Shown in pieces: positions 25,825 through 33,897 of a stretch of DNA of 49,284 bases. Source of the stretch: Christensenella hongkongensis (GTDB taxonomy: Bacteria > Bacillota > Clostridia > Christensenellales > Christensenellaceae); contig NZ_LAYJ01000045.1 of NCBI RefSeq assembly GCF_000981035.1, positions 1 to 49,284 of the forward strand, read 5' to 3'. Numbering within the stretch: the first letter of the stretch is position 1; every line of letters begins with the position of its first letter. The notes beneath the pieces were generated by a model that was not told where the DNA came from, searched no databases, and saw only the letters and a list, made by a program, of their open reading frames with translations. Both the position numbers and the translations under genes were made by a program.

Positions 25825-26250
25825 TTAAATTTCACTTTCCGCTGTTGCGCTGTCAATCAGCTTGATGAGCTCGAGCGCGCTTCGAAATTTCTTTTTTTCG
25901 TTTTTTTCAGACCAGACAACCTGACCCTGCCAGGTCGCGTTTTGCCTGTATTGTATCTGAACGATAAATGTCGCTTTTTTCCCAGTTACATTAATTGCTT
26001 CCGTCTGTTCTGCCATACTTTTTGCCCCACTTGCCTGAGTTTTTTCCTGCGCTTCTTTTCTCTTTCCAAACACCCGGTGCTCGATTGCCGCCTGCGGATA
26101 TTTCAGTGTATTCAAAACAGAATCTATTTTGATCACCATTTCATTGATGTCGCAAAACTCTTCTGGTTTTTCCAGGCATTTGTGGTGAATGCTTCCAAAA
26201 AAACCTGCCCCGTCTCTCTTGTCTACGCATACATGAATACTGTTTTGCAC
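25825..26250 (-). CDS. Conserved clostridial protein of unknown function, 141 residues
   Basis: A soluble protein whose C-terminal half (ATFIVQIQYRQNATWQGQVV, then KKFRSALELIKLIDSA) matches a small family I recognise from Lachnospiraceae and relatives. It is always a single gene with no known role. The N-terminal half has FFGSIHHKCLEKPEEF and a helix around INEMVIKIDSVLNTLKYPQA, also typical. The middle is a low-complexity linker. The start is probably the GTG behind an AGGAAGG site. It has no signal peptide or membrane segment. Confidence 0.65.
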   Translation of the reverse strand: MQNSIHVCVDKRDGAGFFGSIHHKCLEKPEEFCDINEMVIKIDSVLNTLKYPQAAIEHRVFGKRKEAQEKTQASGAKSMAEQTEAINVTGKKATFIVQIQYRQNATWQGQVVWSEKNEKKKFRSALELIKLIDSATAESEI

Positions 26251-26405
26251 AATTCATATATCCTTCCTCAGCTTATCATTACTATTATAATCCAAGCCAG
26301 TCACAAAACCGGTCACAAAATTGGCCTTGCATAGCCCTTTTGAAATTATAAAACAAAAAAGGCCCTTTCATTTCTTCCGCTTACAGCTCATTTACCGTAT
26401 GCTTC

Positions 26406-27254
26406 CTAAATGATTTCGTATCCTGCGCCGCAGTTCTCCGCAGCAACGCAAAATGGATACTGCTTCGCAAGGGCATCCTGCGCTTCCTGTACCGCTTCTT
26501 GCGGAAAAATAGCAAATACGCAGCTCCCGCTTCCCGTCATCATCGCAAAATCCGCCCCCAAAGCCCTGCATGCACAAATCACATCAGAAACCTCCGGGCA
26601 TATCCTGATCCCCGCAGGCATCAGCACATTATTTGCCAGTGAAAAATACCGGCGCACATCGCCTTTGGCCAGCGCATCTGTAATTCCATCCATATCAACC
26701 GTTTCCTTCGGCAGCTCATGAAACACACTGTACGCCTGCCCTGTCGGCACGCCGCCCTCCGGCTTTACAAGCAAATATGCAAATCCGCACCGGTTCGCTA
26801 CTGGCGATAATACTTCTCCCACGCCGCGCGCGCGCATACATCCTCCCTCGATAAAAAACGGAACATCCGCGCCGATCCCGACGCCGATCTCCTTCAACAC
26901 TTTTTTCGAAAGATGCGTTTCATAAATCCGGTCAAGCGCGGCAAGCGTCGCCGCCGCATCGCTGCTGCCTCCGCCCAGCCCTGCCTGCGAGGGGATTCTT
27001 TTTTCAAGCGTGATTTTTGCGCCGCCCGTTATCCCTGTTTTTTCAAAAAACAGGCGCGCCGCACGCAGAACGGTATTATCTCCCTGCGCTTCCATACCGT
27101 CGCACAAAAGCGCCAGCCCGTCCGCGCGCACTACGGTTAATTCATCCGCGAGGGATATATTCTGCATCAGCATATCAAGCTCGTGCATCCCGTTTGGATA
27201 TTGTCCAATTATGTTAAGGGCCAGATTCAGTTTTGCATATGCCTTCAGTTTCAT
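26406..27254 (-). CDS. ispE: 4-diphosphocytidyl-2-C-methyl-D-erythritol kinase
   Basis: A 282-residue GHMP kinase that phosphorylates CDP-methylerythritol, the fourth step of the MEP isoprenoid route. It starts KLKAYAKLNLALNI (the conserved AKINL-type motif), has the ATP loop PSQAGLGGGSSDAAATL and ends with the third GHMP motif MMTGSGSCVFAIF. The start ATG has a GGGAGAA site. It is divergent from the methyltransferase gene with back-to-back promoters. The DXP pathway is therefore probably the organism's isoprenoid route. Confidence 0.95.
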   Translation of the reverse strand: MKLKAYAKLNLALNIIGQYPNGMHELDMLMQNISLADELTVVRADGLALLCDGMEAQGDNTVLRAARLFFEKTGITGGAKITLEKRIPSQAGLGGGSSDAAATLAALDRIYETHLSKKVLKEIGVGIGADVPFFIEGGCMRARGVGEVLSPVANRCGFAYLLVKPEGGVPTGQAYSVFHELPKETVDMDGITDALAKGDVRRYFSLANNVLMPAGIRICPEVSDVICACRALGADFAMMTGSGSCVFAIFPQEAVQEAQDALAKQYPFCVAAENCGAGYEII

Positions 27255-27284
27255 AATTTCTCCCGCATTCAAATGGTCAGCAAC

Positions 27285-27293
27285 ATTATAGCA
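27285..27293 (-). promoter_or_regulatory. Extended -10 promoter of ispE
   Basis: Minus strand TGCTATAAT: a perfect -10 with the TGn extension; the -35 is poor. It lies 31 bp before the ispE start codon. Confidence 0.55.
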
Positions 27294-27308
27294 TAAAGCG
27301 TTGTATTA

Positions 27309-27317
27309 TGTTAGAAT
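27309..27317 (+). promoter_or_regulatory. Extended -10 promoter of the methyltransferase gene
   Basis: Plus strand TGTTAGAAT: -10 TAGAAT with a TG extension, 31 bp before the start codon, back to back with the ispE promoter. Confidence 0.45.
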
Positions 27318-27347
27318 ATTCAGGAAGAATTGAATCGAGGATTTAGA

Positions 27348-28205
27348 ATGTTTTTATCAGATGAGTGGAGTGATTATAAGGTGCTCGATACCGGCGACGG
27401 TATGAAGCTCGAGCAATGGGGAAACGTAATCCTTTCCCGGCCCGATCCGCAGGTGATCTGGGCAAAACAGGCTCCCGCGCTTTGGCGGGACGCCCATGCG
27501 GAATACCACCGCAGCGAACGCGGCGGAGGACAGTGGAGCTATCTCAAAACGCTTCCCGAGCGCTGGACTATCAGTTATCGCGATTTGCAGTTTTATGTGC
27601 GTCCCACAGGCTTTAAGCATACGGGGCTGTTTCCTGAACAGGCTGCCAACTGGGATTTTATGGATAGTATGATCAAAAATTCCGGCTTTTCTCCCCGCAT
27701 CCTGAACCTGTTTGCATATACCGGCGGAGCAACGCTTGCATGTGCGGCTGCCGGAGCGCAGGTTACGCACATCGACGCGGCAAAAAGCATGAACGGCTGG
27801 GCGAAGGAAAACCTTGCGCTCTCAGGCCTTTCGGACAGGCCTGTGCGCATCCTTGCGGACGACTGCCTGAAATTTGTACTGCGGGAACAGCGCAGGGGCA
27901 ACCGCTACGATGGAATCATCATGGATCCGCCAAGCTATGGCAGGGGCTCTGACGGCAGGGTGTTCCGGACTGAGGACAATCTTTTCGATCTGGTATCCGA
28001 AACCGCAAAGCTGCTCTCAGATACGCCGTTGTTTTTTATCATCAACTCCTACACCACAGGGCTTTCCTCCGTGGTCAGCAGAAACCTCCTGTCCATCTGT
28101 CTTTCCGGGCGGGGCGGCACAGTGGATGCTGACGATTTGTGCCTTCCGGTGGAGGGCCAGAATATCTTCCTTCCCTGTGGCACAACGACAAGGTGGCACA
28201 TATGA
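27348..28205 (+). CDS. RlmI/RlmK-like SAM-dependent RNA methyltransferase
   Basis: A 285-residue class I methyltransferase. SAM motif I is LNLFAYTGGATLACAAAGAQVTHIDA in two parts (NLFAYTGG and THIDAAK), and motif IV is IIMDPPSYGRGSDG. These match the 23S rRNA cytosine-C5 methyltransferase family. A clear N-terminal PUA domain is not evident; the first 100 residues read as the family's beta-rich linker (YVRPTGFKHTGLFPEQA). I chose ATG with GAGG 7 bp upstream over an earlier TTG. Its stop codon overlaps the start of a pseudouridine synthase gene (ATGA), so both belong to an RNA-modification pair. Confidence 0.85.
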   Translation: MFLSDEWSDYKVLDTGDGMKLEQWGNVILSRPDPQVIWAKQAPALWRDAHAEYHRSERGGGQWSYLKTLPERWTISYRDLQFYVRPTGFKHTGLFPEQAANWDFMDSMIKNSGFSPRILNLFAYTGGATLACAAAGAQVTHIDAAKSMNGWAKENLALSGLSDRPVRILADDCLKFVLREQRRGNRYDGIIMDPPSYGRGSDGRVFRTEDNLFDLVSETAKLLSDTPLFFIINSYTTGLSSVVSRNLLSICLSGRGGTVDADDLCLPVEGQNIFLPCGTTTRWHI

Positions 28206-28864
28206 TTCCGCAGATACTATTTGAGGACAATCATCTGGTCGTTGCTGTAAAGCCACAGAATATGCCCTCGCAGGCAGATAACTCCCACGATGCTGATTTT
28301 CTCAACGTCATCAAGCGTTACGTCAAGAAAAAATACGGGAAACCGGGCGACGCATACATTGGACTTGTGCACAGGCTTGACCGTCCCGCAGGCGGCGTGA
28401 TGGTGTTTGCGCGCACATCCAAAGCCGCTGCGCGGCTATCCGCACAGATAAAAGATGGCACGCTCAAAAAAAGCTATTATGCCATTATAACAAATCCGGT
28501 CCCGCCCAAGGGGACGCTCTGCGGCTATCTCTTAAAGGATGCCAGAACGAATACTTCTCGCGTTGTTCCGGAGGATACCCCGGGCGCCAAACGCGCAGAG
28601 CTGTCCTATTCCATCGCCTGTTCGGACGGGCCGTACTCCCTTGCGGATATTGCACTTAAGACGGGACGTTCACACCAGATACGCGTGCAGTTTTCCCATA
28701 TGGGGGCTCCGCTTCTTGGAGATGTGAAGTATGGCGGCATGGAAAACCCAAGGCTGTGCCTGTGGTCGTATTCCATTTCCTTGATTCATCCCACAAAAAA
28801 AGAGCGGCTGACCTTTACCTGTCCGCCGCCCAATCTCTTTCCATGGCCCCTGTTTTTTGATTAA
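28202..28864 (+). CDS. RluA-family pseudouridine synthase (canonical motif)
   Basis: A 220-residue pseudouridine synthase without an S4 domain. The catalytic motif is HRLDRPAGGVMVFART with D60 as nucleophile; the usual T-S-G after HRLDR is A-G-G. The later LADIALKTGRSHQIRVQFSHMG is the conserved RluA stretch. The start overlaps the upstream methyltransferase stop by four bases and has an AAGGTGG site, so translation is probably coupled. Which rRNA or tRNA uridine it modifies is not readable. Its stop codon overlaps the stop of the converging paralogue. Confidence 0.9.
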   Translation: MIPQILFEDNHLVVAVKPQNMPSQADNSHDADFLNVIKRYVKKKYGKPGDAYIGLVHRLDRPAGGVMVFARTSKAAARLSAQIKDGTLKKSYYAIITNPVPPKGTLCGYLLKDARTNTSRVVPEDTPGAKRAELSYSIACSDGPYSLADIALKTGRSHQIRVQFSHMGAPLLGDVKYGGMENPRLCLWSYSISLIHPTKKERLTFTCPPPNLFPWPLFFD

Positions 28865-29772
28865 TCAAAATTCACAAGCGGGAAATCGATATCCTCTGTC
28901 TGGATCATCTTCCCGTTCAGATATTCGAGCATATTGTTCACGCCCGTATCAAAACTGATCGTAGTCGCCCATAACGCCTGGTATTTGATGCCAAGCTTTT
29001 TGTTTGCCTTCATATCCCCATAGAGGTTATCCCCCAGGATCGGGAAACCCGCCGCTTCCATATGCGCGCGCTCCTGATTCAGGTACTGAGTCACCGGTTC
29101 GATATCGATAATGCTGTATATTCCATTGCTTTCCACCACCTGATAACGCGTATAAATAGGCACGCTGCCACGCAACTTCGTTTTTGCGACACGGTAATTG
29201 TCCTTATCGTCCTTCACATAAAAATGCTGAAATTGCCCGCGCTCATATTCCGGACACCCCTTAACAATGGCACGAAAAACACGTTTAATACGCCGCTGGC
29301 GGATTGCTTCACGGATCGCCTCGAAATATTCGGCATTCTTGGCAAACATCACAAGCCCGCCCGTATAAATATCGAGCTTAAAGCACATAAATGGAATACA
29401 GCCGGATTCTTCGGAATATTCATTTCCGTCCTTCATATAGTTAATTACCATAGACATCAGCTCCGGCGCGTTTGGCGTCGCAGCGGTGCAGGTCACGACC
29501 GTTCCCGGCTGCTTGTTGACCACAAGGATGTTCTTATCCTCGTATACCACATCAAGCAACGGAAACCGCTCATATTCCACAGGCACATACACCTCTATGA
29601 TGTCGCCGTCCTCCACCTCAAAATCCTTCTTGATGCGGCAACCGTTCAGCTTAATATCGCCTGTTTTGATCATCTTTTTCAGATTCAGTTTTTGAAGCTC
29701 CGGTAAAGAGGCAGCAACGCACTGCGTTACCTTGCTGCCTTCCTGCTCCTTCTCGATTTCCAGTTTGATCAT
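28861..29772 (-). CDS. RluA-family pseudouridine synthase with S4 domain and divergent catalytic motif
   Basis: A 303-residue protein with an S4-like RNA-binding region (LNLKKMIKTGDIKLNGCRIKKDFEVEDGDIIEV in two halves, about 29-61) and a synthase domain. The expected HRLDRxTSG is here FKLDIYTGG (131-139): the aspartate (D134) stays, but the preceding His-Arg is Phe-Lys. The YEDKNILVVNKQPG strand is normal. A GAGGG site supports the start chosen; an upstream in-frame ATG is further into the promoter. Target unknown. It may be a specialised or weak enzyme. Confidence 0.85.
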   Translation of the reverse strand: MIKLEIEKEQEGSKVTQCVAASLPELQKLNLKKMIKTGDIKLNGCRIKKDFEVEDGDIIEVYVPVEYERFPLLDVVYEDKNILVVNKQPGTVVTCTAATPNAPELMSMVINYMKDGNEYSEESGCIPFMCFKLDIYTGGLVMFAKNAEYFEAIREAIRQRRIKRVFRAIVKGCPEYERGQFQHFYVKDDKDNYRVAKTKLRGSVPIYTRYQVVESNGIYSIIDIEPVTQYLNQERAHMEAAGFPILGDNLYGDMKANKKLGIKYQALWATTISFDTGVNNMLEYLNGKMIQTEDIDFPLVNFD

Positions 29773-29836
29773 GAATGTCCCTCTGCCTTTTACGCTTCTA
29801 GTGGTAGCGTGTTTTTTGTGATATACTATATATTGT

Positions 29837-29865
29837 ATTATAGCCTTCAAGCAAATAATTTGCAA
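29837..29865 (-). promoter_or_regulatory. Promoter of the S4-domain pseudouridine synthase gene
   Basis: Minus strand -35 TTGCAA (29860-29865) and -10 TATAAT (29837-29842, perfect), spacer 17 bp. Confidence 0.65.
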
Positions 29866-29872
29866 TTCTTAC

Positions 29873-29881
29873 TGATATAAT
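29873..29881 (+). promoter_or_regulatory. Extended -10 promoter of the nitroreductase gene
   Basis: Plus strand TGATATAAT: perfect -10 with TG extension, 38 bp before the start codon; the -35 is poor. It is back to back with the previous promoter. Confidence 0.5.
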
Positions 29882-29918
29882 ATATATTAAAAACATAAAA
29901 AGCAGAAGGAGGACTTCT

Positions 29919-30431
29919 ATGGATCAGTTATCATGCGTTTTTAACCGCCGCAGCGTCCGCAAGTATACGGATCAGCCCGTATCCACGGAGCATGAGGAGC
30001 TTTTACTGCGTGCGGGTTTATGCGCTCCCAGCGCGCACAATTCACGGCCGTGGGAATTTATTGTAGTGCGTGATAAGGACGTACTAATGTCGCTTTCACA
30101 GCTGCGTCCCTATTGGAAGCTATTGAAAAATGCCGCCCTCGCAATCATCGTTTGCGGTGATGTTGCGGATTATCATGGCTCCACCAAAGAATTTTTCATT
30201 CAGGACTGCTCGGCTGCCACGCAAAATATCCTGGTCGCTGCAGAAGGCCTCGGGCTTGGAGGCGTGTGGCTCGGCTGCTATCCCACCGAAGGCGCAAAAG
30301 GCGTTGCAGAGCTGCTCTGTATTCCGGAAGGCGTTATCCCGGTGAGCGTTATATCGATCGGGCATCCCGCCGAACACGCAAGGCCGCACAGCGGAGTCGA
30401 ACCGTCTAAAATCCATTACGACAAATACTGA
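29919..30431 (+). CDS. Nitroreductase-family flavoprotein
   Basis: A 170-residue FMN-dependent oxidoreductase of the short nitroreductase type. The N-terminal FMN-phosphate motif is NRRSVRKYTDQPV. The following APSAHNSRPWEFIVV and the AAEGLGLGGVWLGCYP stretch are characteristic of the group. A perfect AAGGAGG lies 6 bp before the ATG. It is probably cytoplasmic and uses NAD(P)H; the natural acceptor (quinone, nitro or enone compound) is unknown. It precedes the PadR gene, but that gene has its own strong promoter, so the two may not be co-regulated. Confidence 0.9.
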   Translation: MDQLSCVFNRRSVRKYTDQPVSTEHEELLLRAGLCAPSAHNSRPWEFIVVRDKDVLMSLSQLRPYWKLLKNAALAIIVCGDVADYHGSTKEFFIQDCSAATQNILVAAEGLGLGGVWLGCYPTEGAKGVAELLCIPEGVIPVSVISIGHPAEHARPHSGVEPSKIHYDKY

Positions 30432-30442
30432 TTAAACAGCGC

Positions 30443-30471
30443 TTGACATACCTTGAACATCTATGTATAAT
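30443..30471 (+). promoter_or_regulatory. Consensus sigma-A promoter of the padR unit
   Basis: -35 TTGACA (30443-30448) and -10 TATAAT (30466-30471), both perfect, with the optimal 17-bp spacer. Such a strong promoter needs a repressor; the flanking inverted repeat is the likely operator. Confidence 0.9.
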
Positions 30472-30494
30472 CCAAGCATAGGTATTCAAGGTAT
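30448..30494 (+). promoter_or_regulatory. Nested inverted repeats over the padR promoter (probable operator)
   Basis: ATACCTTGAA (30448-30457) and its perfect complement TTCAAGGTAT (30485-30494) flank the -10 box. An inner CTATG/CATAG pair (30461-30465 and 30477-30481) is nested inside. PadR proteins usually repress their own promoter by binding such dyads, so this is probably the autoregulatory site. Confidence 0.65.
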
Positions 30495-30538
30495 TTTTTG
30501 TGCAAAATTATCGTTCTGTAATCTCAAAGGAGGTAACC

Positions 30539-30871
30539 ATGAAGTTTGACAAAAACATGACCTCAGTAGGCACTTCGCTCCTGATTCTCCATCTTCTTGA
30601 AAAGGCCGATATGTACGGCTATCAGATTATCAGCGAGCTCGCGCAGCGTTCCAACCACGTGTTTGAATTTCAGGAAGGCACGCTGTATCCTGTTTTGCAT
30701 AGTATGCAAAAGGATAAGTATATCGAGTCCTATAGCGTCAAAGCTGAAAACGGCAGGCTGCGTAAGTACTACAAAATCACGGATAGGGGCATCAGGCAAC
30801 TCTCCAGCAAAAAGAAAGAATGGCGTATATTTTCTTCCGCCATGGAAAGCATGATGGGAGGTACCGTGTGA
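30539..30871 (+). CDS. PadR-family transcriptional regulator
   Basis: A 110-residue winged-helix repressor. The PadR core is seen in ADMYGYQIISELAQRSNHVF, the wing region EGTLYPVLHSMQKDKYIES and NGRLRKYYKITDRGIRQL. A short C-terminal helix serves dimerisation. A perfect AAAGGAGGT lies 4-5 bp before the ATG. It is followed 51 bp later by a HAAS-type membrane protein, the classic PadR plus DUF1700/HAAS pair of Firmicutes that responds to envelope stress or antibiotics. No exporter gene follows, which is unusual for this pairing. Confidence 0.93.
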   Translation: MKFDKNMTSVGTSLLILHLLEKADMYGYQIISELAQRSNHVFEFQEGTLYPVLHSMQKDKYIESYSVKAENGRLRKYYKITDRGIRQLSSKKKEWRIFSSAMESMMGGTV

Positions 30872-30922
30872 TGGGATTCAGCAAAACCAATTTGCCCGAT
30901 CGAAACAAAGGGGTGATCTATC

Positions 30923-31423
30923 ATGAAGCTTGGTGAAACAGCTTTAGCGTATATTGCATCCGTTTGTGGCAAGATCAAAGACCGCCGTGCGCGGGAAGCT
31001 CTTCGCGAGGAGCTTACCAGCCATCTGGAAGAAATCATTGACCAGTTGGTTTCGGAAGGATACGAAACGGATCGTGCTGAATTTGAGGCGGTATCGCGTA
31101 TGGGCGATCCCCGTACGATCTCAGGAAATATGAACAAGGTCTATTCGCCGGTGCTCTACACGATTGCAAAATATTCCTGTCTTGTGGTCACCTGCGTGCT
31201 GTTCCTGCTGAATATTGCGCCCTTTCTCTTTTCAGGCAGCAATTTTCCGCCTGCGCTTATATCAGATGTCGGCACCATCGGCGGTGCGGACGGCCCGACG
31301 GCGATCTATGTTGCGACTACGTTTCCCTTAGCCGCCCTCTTTTATCTCTTTCTGTTTGCTACGCTCTTTCTTTTCCTGTTTCCGCTCCTGAAAAATACAA
31401 TCCACAAAAGCCGTAAAAAATAA
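30923..31423 (+). CDS. HAAS-type membrane protein with a GGADGPT loop
   Basis: A 166-residue partner of the PadR regulator. Residues 1-72 form a cytoplasmic helical domain of the HAAS/DUF1700 type (AREALREELTSHLEEIIDQL, then SRMGDPRTISGNMNKVY). Two membrane helices follow at about 82-103 and 133-157. Between them is ISDVGTIGGADGPTAIYVAT (113-132). The I-G-G-A-D-G-P-T-A-I core (119-128) is the signature of the beta subunit of Na+-translocating decarboxylases, where its aspartate is needed for Na+ transport. Nothing else of that subunit is present. Function unknown; ion sensing is a speculation. Confidence 0.75.
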   Translation: MKLGETALAYIASVCGKIKDRRAREALREELTSHLEEIIDQLVSEGYETDRAEFEAVSRMGDPRTISGNMNKVYSPVLYTIAKYSCLVVTCVLFLLNIAPFLFSGSNFPPALISDVGTIGGADGPTAIYVATTFPLAALFYLFLFATLFLFLFPLLKNTIHKSRKK

Positions 31424-31428
31424 GGACA

Positions 31429-31459
31429 AAAAACACCCGGAAAGAATCCGGGTGTTTTT
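31429..31459. terminator. Bidirectional terminator after the HAAS gene
   Basis: A perfect 12-bp stem (AAAAACACCCGG with CCGGGTGTTTTT), 7-nt loop, with T runs on both strands. It serves the padR unit on the plus strand and the gdpP-dnaB-GNAT unit on the minus strand, 126 bp beyond the GNAT stop. Confidence 0.9.
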
Positions 31460-31584
31460 GATTCGCTATTCGTTCTCTATCATACCGTTTCGTAAATTCC
31501 GGTCGTTCCCGTACCGATATGATCTGATATCCGACTCCTTTGCTTCCATCCCTGCAAGCATATTTTATCATGCCGGGTATCTGG

Positions 31585-32079
31585 CTATTCCCTGCCCGGG
31601 AACAAATCCGCATAGCGCATTTCTTTTCCGCAGCCGCTTTTAAAAACAAGCGTTTCCTTCGTGACGCACATTGGTACGTGGGGCACGCCGGTATCGTCTA
31701 TTTCATCCCCGCACACCTCGAAGCCGAAGTTTTCATAAAACCCTTTGACTCTTTTTTGCGCAGTGAGGCAAACCTTTGACGGCTTGAATTCAAACGCTTT
31801 CACAAGCAGCACGCGCATCATCAGGTCGCCGATGCCCTGTCCCCTGTCTTCCTTCAGCACGCATATCCTGCCAATACGAAAGGTTTTCCCGTCGTGGTAT
31901 ACCCTGCCGGTACCCACCGGCCTTTGCCCGTCATAAATCACGACGTGCATTGCCTGATCGTCAAATACATCAAGCTCTTCCTCTTCCGGAAAGCCCTGCT
32001 CCTCTACAAATACCGCATGGCGGATCATCTTTGCATCCGGAGCATCTTTTATCCCGCAAAACCACTGGTTCGTAATCAA
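31585..32079 (-). CDS. GNAT-family N-acetyltransferase
   Basis: A 164-residue acetyl-CoA-dependent acetyltransferase. The N-terminal IRHAVFVEEQGFPEEEELDVFD and the acetyl-CoA loop ICVLKEDRGQGIGDLMM (R/Q-x-x-G-x-G/A) place it with the ElaA/YjcF-like group. It starts with TTG, overlapping the dnaB stop codon (TTGA), with GGAGG 10 bp upstream, so it is coupled to dnaB. The last 20 residues contain a small CGKEMRYADLF segment. Substrate unknown. Being last in the replication/ribosome operon does not reveal its role. Confidence 0.85.
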   Translation of the reverse strand: MITNQWFCGIKDAPDAKMIRHAVFVEEQGFPEEEELDVFDDQAMHVVIYDGQRPVGTGRVYHDGKTFRIGRICVLKEDRGQGIGDLMMRVLLVKAFEFKPSKVCLTAQKRVKGFYENFGFEVCGDEIDDTGVPHVPMCVTKETLVFKSGCGKEMRYADLFPGRE

Positions 32080-33458
32080 TATTCCGGCGCCTCCTCGTCG
32101 TCATGGACATAATCCACTTCCATATATTTCGTGTATTCACCCTGCCATTGCATAGAGATCGCCCCCGTTGGGCCGCTCCTTTGCTTTGCAATGATGACAC
32201 GCGCTTTTCCAATATTTTCCGGCGTTTTATCCTCCGGGTAATAATCTTCCCTGTGCAGGAAGATAACAACGTCCGCGTCCTGCTCGATCGCACCTGATTC
32301 ACGCAGATCCGAAAGCATTGGGTACCGCGACTTTTTATCACGTTTTTCCGAAGCACGCGAAAGCTGTGAGAGCAACAGGATCGGCACGTTCAGGTCTTTT
32401 GCCATGATCTTTAGCGACCGCGTGATCTGCGCGACCTCCTGCTGGCGGCTTTCCACGCGTCCCGAGCCCTGCATAAGCTGTAAATAGTCGATCGCAATGA
32501 GGCCAAGCCCCTTGCTCTTTTTGAGGCTTTGCGCCTTTGCAAGCATCTCCGTCGGCGTAATGGAGGCAGAATCGTCAATATAGATTTCCGTTCCGGAAAG
32601 CTCCTTGATTGCCTCGGCAAATTTGTTGATTTCCGCAGCGCCGATTTTCCCCGTACGCGCATCCTGGCTGTCTACCCTTGCCTGAGAGCACAGCATACGA
32701 GTCGCAAGCTGGTCTGCCGCCATTTCCAGAGAAAACACAAGGCATACTGCCTTTTGCGTCAGGCCAATATGCTCTACCATGTTCATGGCAAAGCTGGTTT
32801 TACCCATACCCGGACGGCCCGCGACAACAATGAGCTGCCCTCCCTGCAAACCGGAAAGCATTTTATCCATCAGCGGGAATCCTGCCGGAAGGCCCATCAG
32901 GCCGTCCTTGTTTTTCATTGCCTCGCTGATAATCACATAGCTTTGCTGAAGCGCGGTCGAAAGATGCTGCATTGTGCTCTTATCGTCCTGCAGCGCAAGA
33001 CTCAGTATCGCCGTCGCCGCGGTGTTTGCAATTACGCGCGCATCCTGTTCGCCACGGTAGCAATCATCTGATATCTTCATACATACGTCAATCAGCTTTC
33101 GCAGCGACGCACGTTCCTTCACAATATGGATATAATGCCTGATGTTTGCAACAGAAGGAACTGCCATCGTCAGGTTGGAAAGGTACTCCATTCCGCCCAT
33201 CGGCATCTTCCCCGCCTGCTCGAGCTTCTGGCTTACCGTTACCATGTCTACCGACACGCCCTCGCGCACAAGCTCGTCCATCGCACCAAAAATACTGCGG
33301 TGCTGCTGCTGGTAAAAATCGTCCTCGTGCAGCGACTCCATCGCCTCAAATACGCATTTTTCACTCAGCAGCATACTGCCCAGTATCGATTGCTCCGCCT
33401 CAAGGTTGTTTGGCGGTATGCGCCCCGCGGGCAAACGCACGCTGTTTTGTTCAGCCAT
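32076..33458 (-). CDS. dnaB: Replicative DNA helicase
   Basis: A 460-residue hexameric helicase of the replication fork. It has the N-terminal primase-interacting domain ([20 protein letters not shown]) and a RecA-like motor with Walker [18 protein letters not shown], Walker [11 protein letters not shown] and the arginine-containing [20 protein letters not shown]. Length and motifs are standard and no intein is present. It overlaps rplI by eight bases and the GNAT gene by four. The start has an AGAGG site inside the rplI end. Placement after gdpP and rplI is the usual Firmicutes order. Confidence 0.98.
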   Translation of the reverse strand: MAEQNSVRLPAGRIPPNNLEAEQSILGSMLLSEKCVFEAMESLHEDDFYQQQHRSIFGAMDELVREGVSVDMVTVSQKLEQAGKMPMGGMEYLSNLTMAVPSVANIRHYIHIVKERASLRKLIDVCMKISDDCYRGEQDARVIANTAATAILSLALQDDKSTMQHLSTALQQSYVIISEAMKNKDGLMGLPAGFPLMDKMLSGLQGGQLIVVAGRPGMGKTSFAMNMVEHIGLTQKAVCLVFSLEMAADQLATRMLCSQARVDSQDARTGKIGAAEINKFAEAIKELSGTEIYIDDSASITPTEMLAKAQSLKKSKGLGLIAIDYLQLMQGSGRVESRQQEVAQITRSLKIMAKDLNVPILLLSQLSRASEKRDKKSRYPMLSDLRESGAIEQDADVVIFLHREDYYPEDKTPENIGKARVIIAKQRSGPTGAISMQWQGEYTKYMEVDYVHDDEEAPEY

Positions 33459-33894
33459 CGATAACCTCTACCTTTAACGCGGTGCTCACTTCCGCATAAA
33501 CCTTAACGCTGACATTGTATTCTCCAAGCTCTTTGATATTGGGCACAGTAAATTTCTTTTTGTCGATCATAACGCCTGTTTCCTTCTGAAGCTCCGCAGC
33601 CACTTCCTTTGCGGTGATCGCGCCAAAAAGCTTTCCGTTTCCGCCATGCTTTGCCTTGATCGTCAGTGTCATTCCGGCAATCTTTTCCGCAAGCTCCTTC
33701 GCATCCTGTTTTTCCACCGCTTTTTTATGCTTTTCCGCAGCAATCGCAATGTTCGCCGCATTCAGGTTTGCCGCTGTCGCCTGTTTTGCCAATTTTTTAG
33801 GGAACAGGTAATTGCGCGCATAGCCGTCGCTCACATTTACGATATCCCCTTCTTTTCCTTTTCCTGCTACGTCTCCTGTCAAAATAACCTTCAT
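33451..33894 (-). CDS. rplI: Ribosomal protein bL9
   Basis: A 147-residue large-subunit protein that binds 23S rRNA near L1 and helps frame fidelity. The N-terminal domain [30 protein letters not shown] is the family signature (first part shown: [17 protein letters not shown]). A long connecting helix ([20 protein letters not shown]) and the C-terminal domain ([19 protein letters not shown]) follow. It lies 3 bp after gdpP and overlaps dnaB. Length normal. Confidence 0.98.
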   Translation of the reverse strand: MKVILTGDVAGKGKEGDIVNVSDGYARNYLFPKKLAKQATAANLNAANIAIAAEKHKKAVEKQDAKELAEKIAGMTLTIKAKHGGNGKLFGAITAKEVAAELQKETGVMIDKKKFTVPNIKELGEYNVSVKVYAEVSTALKVEVIDG

Positions 33895-33897
33895 GTT

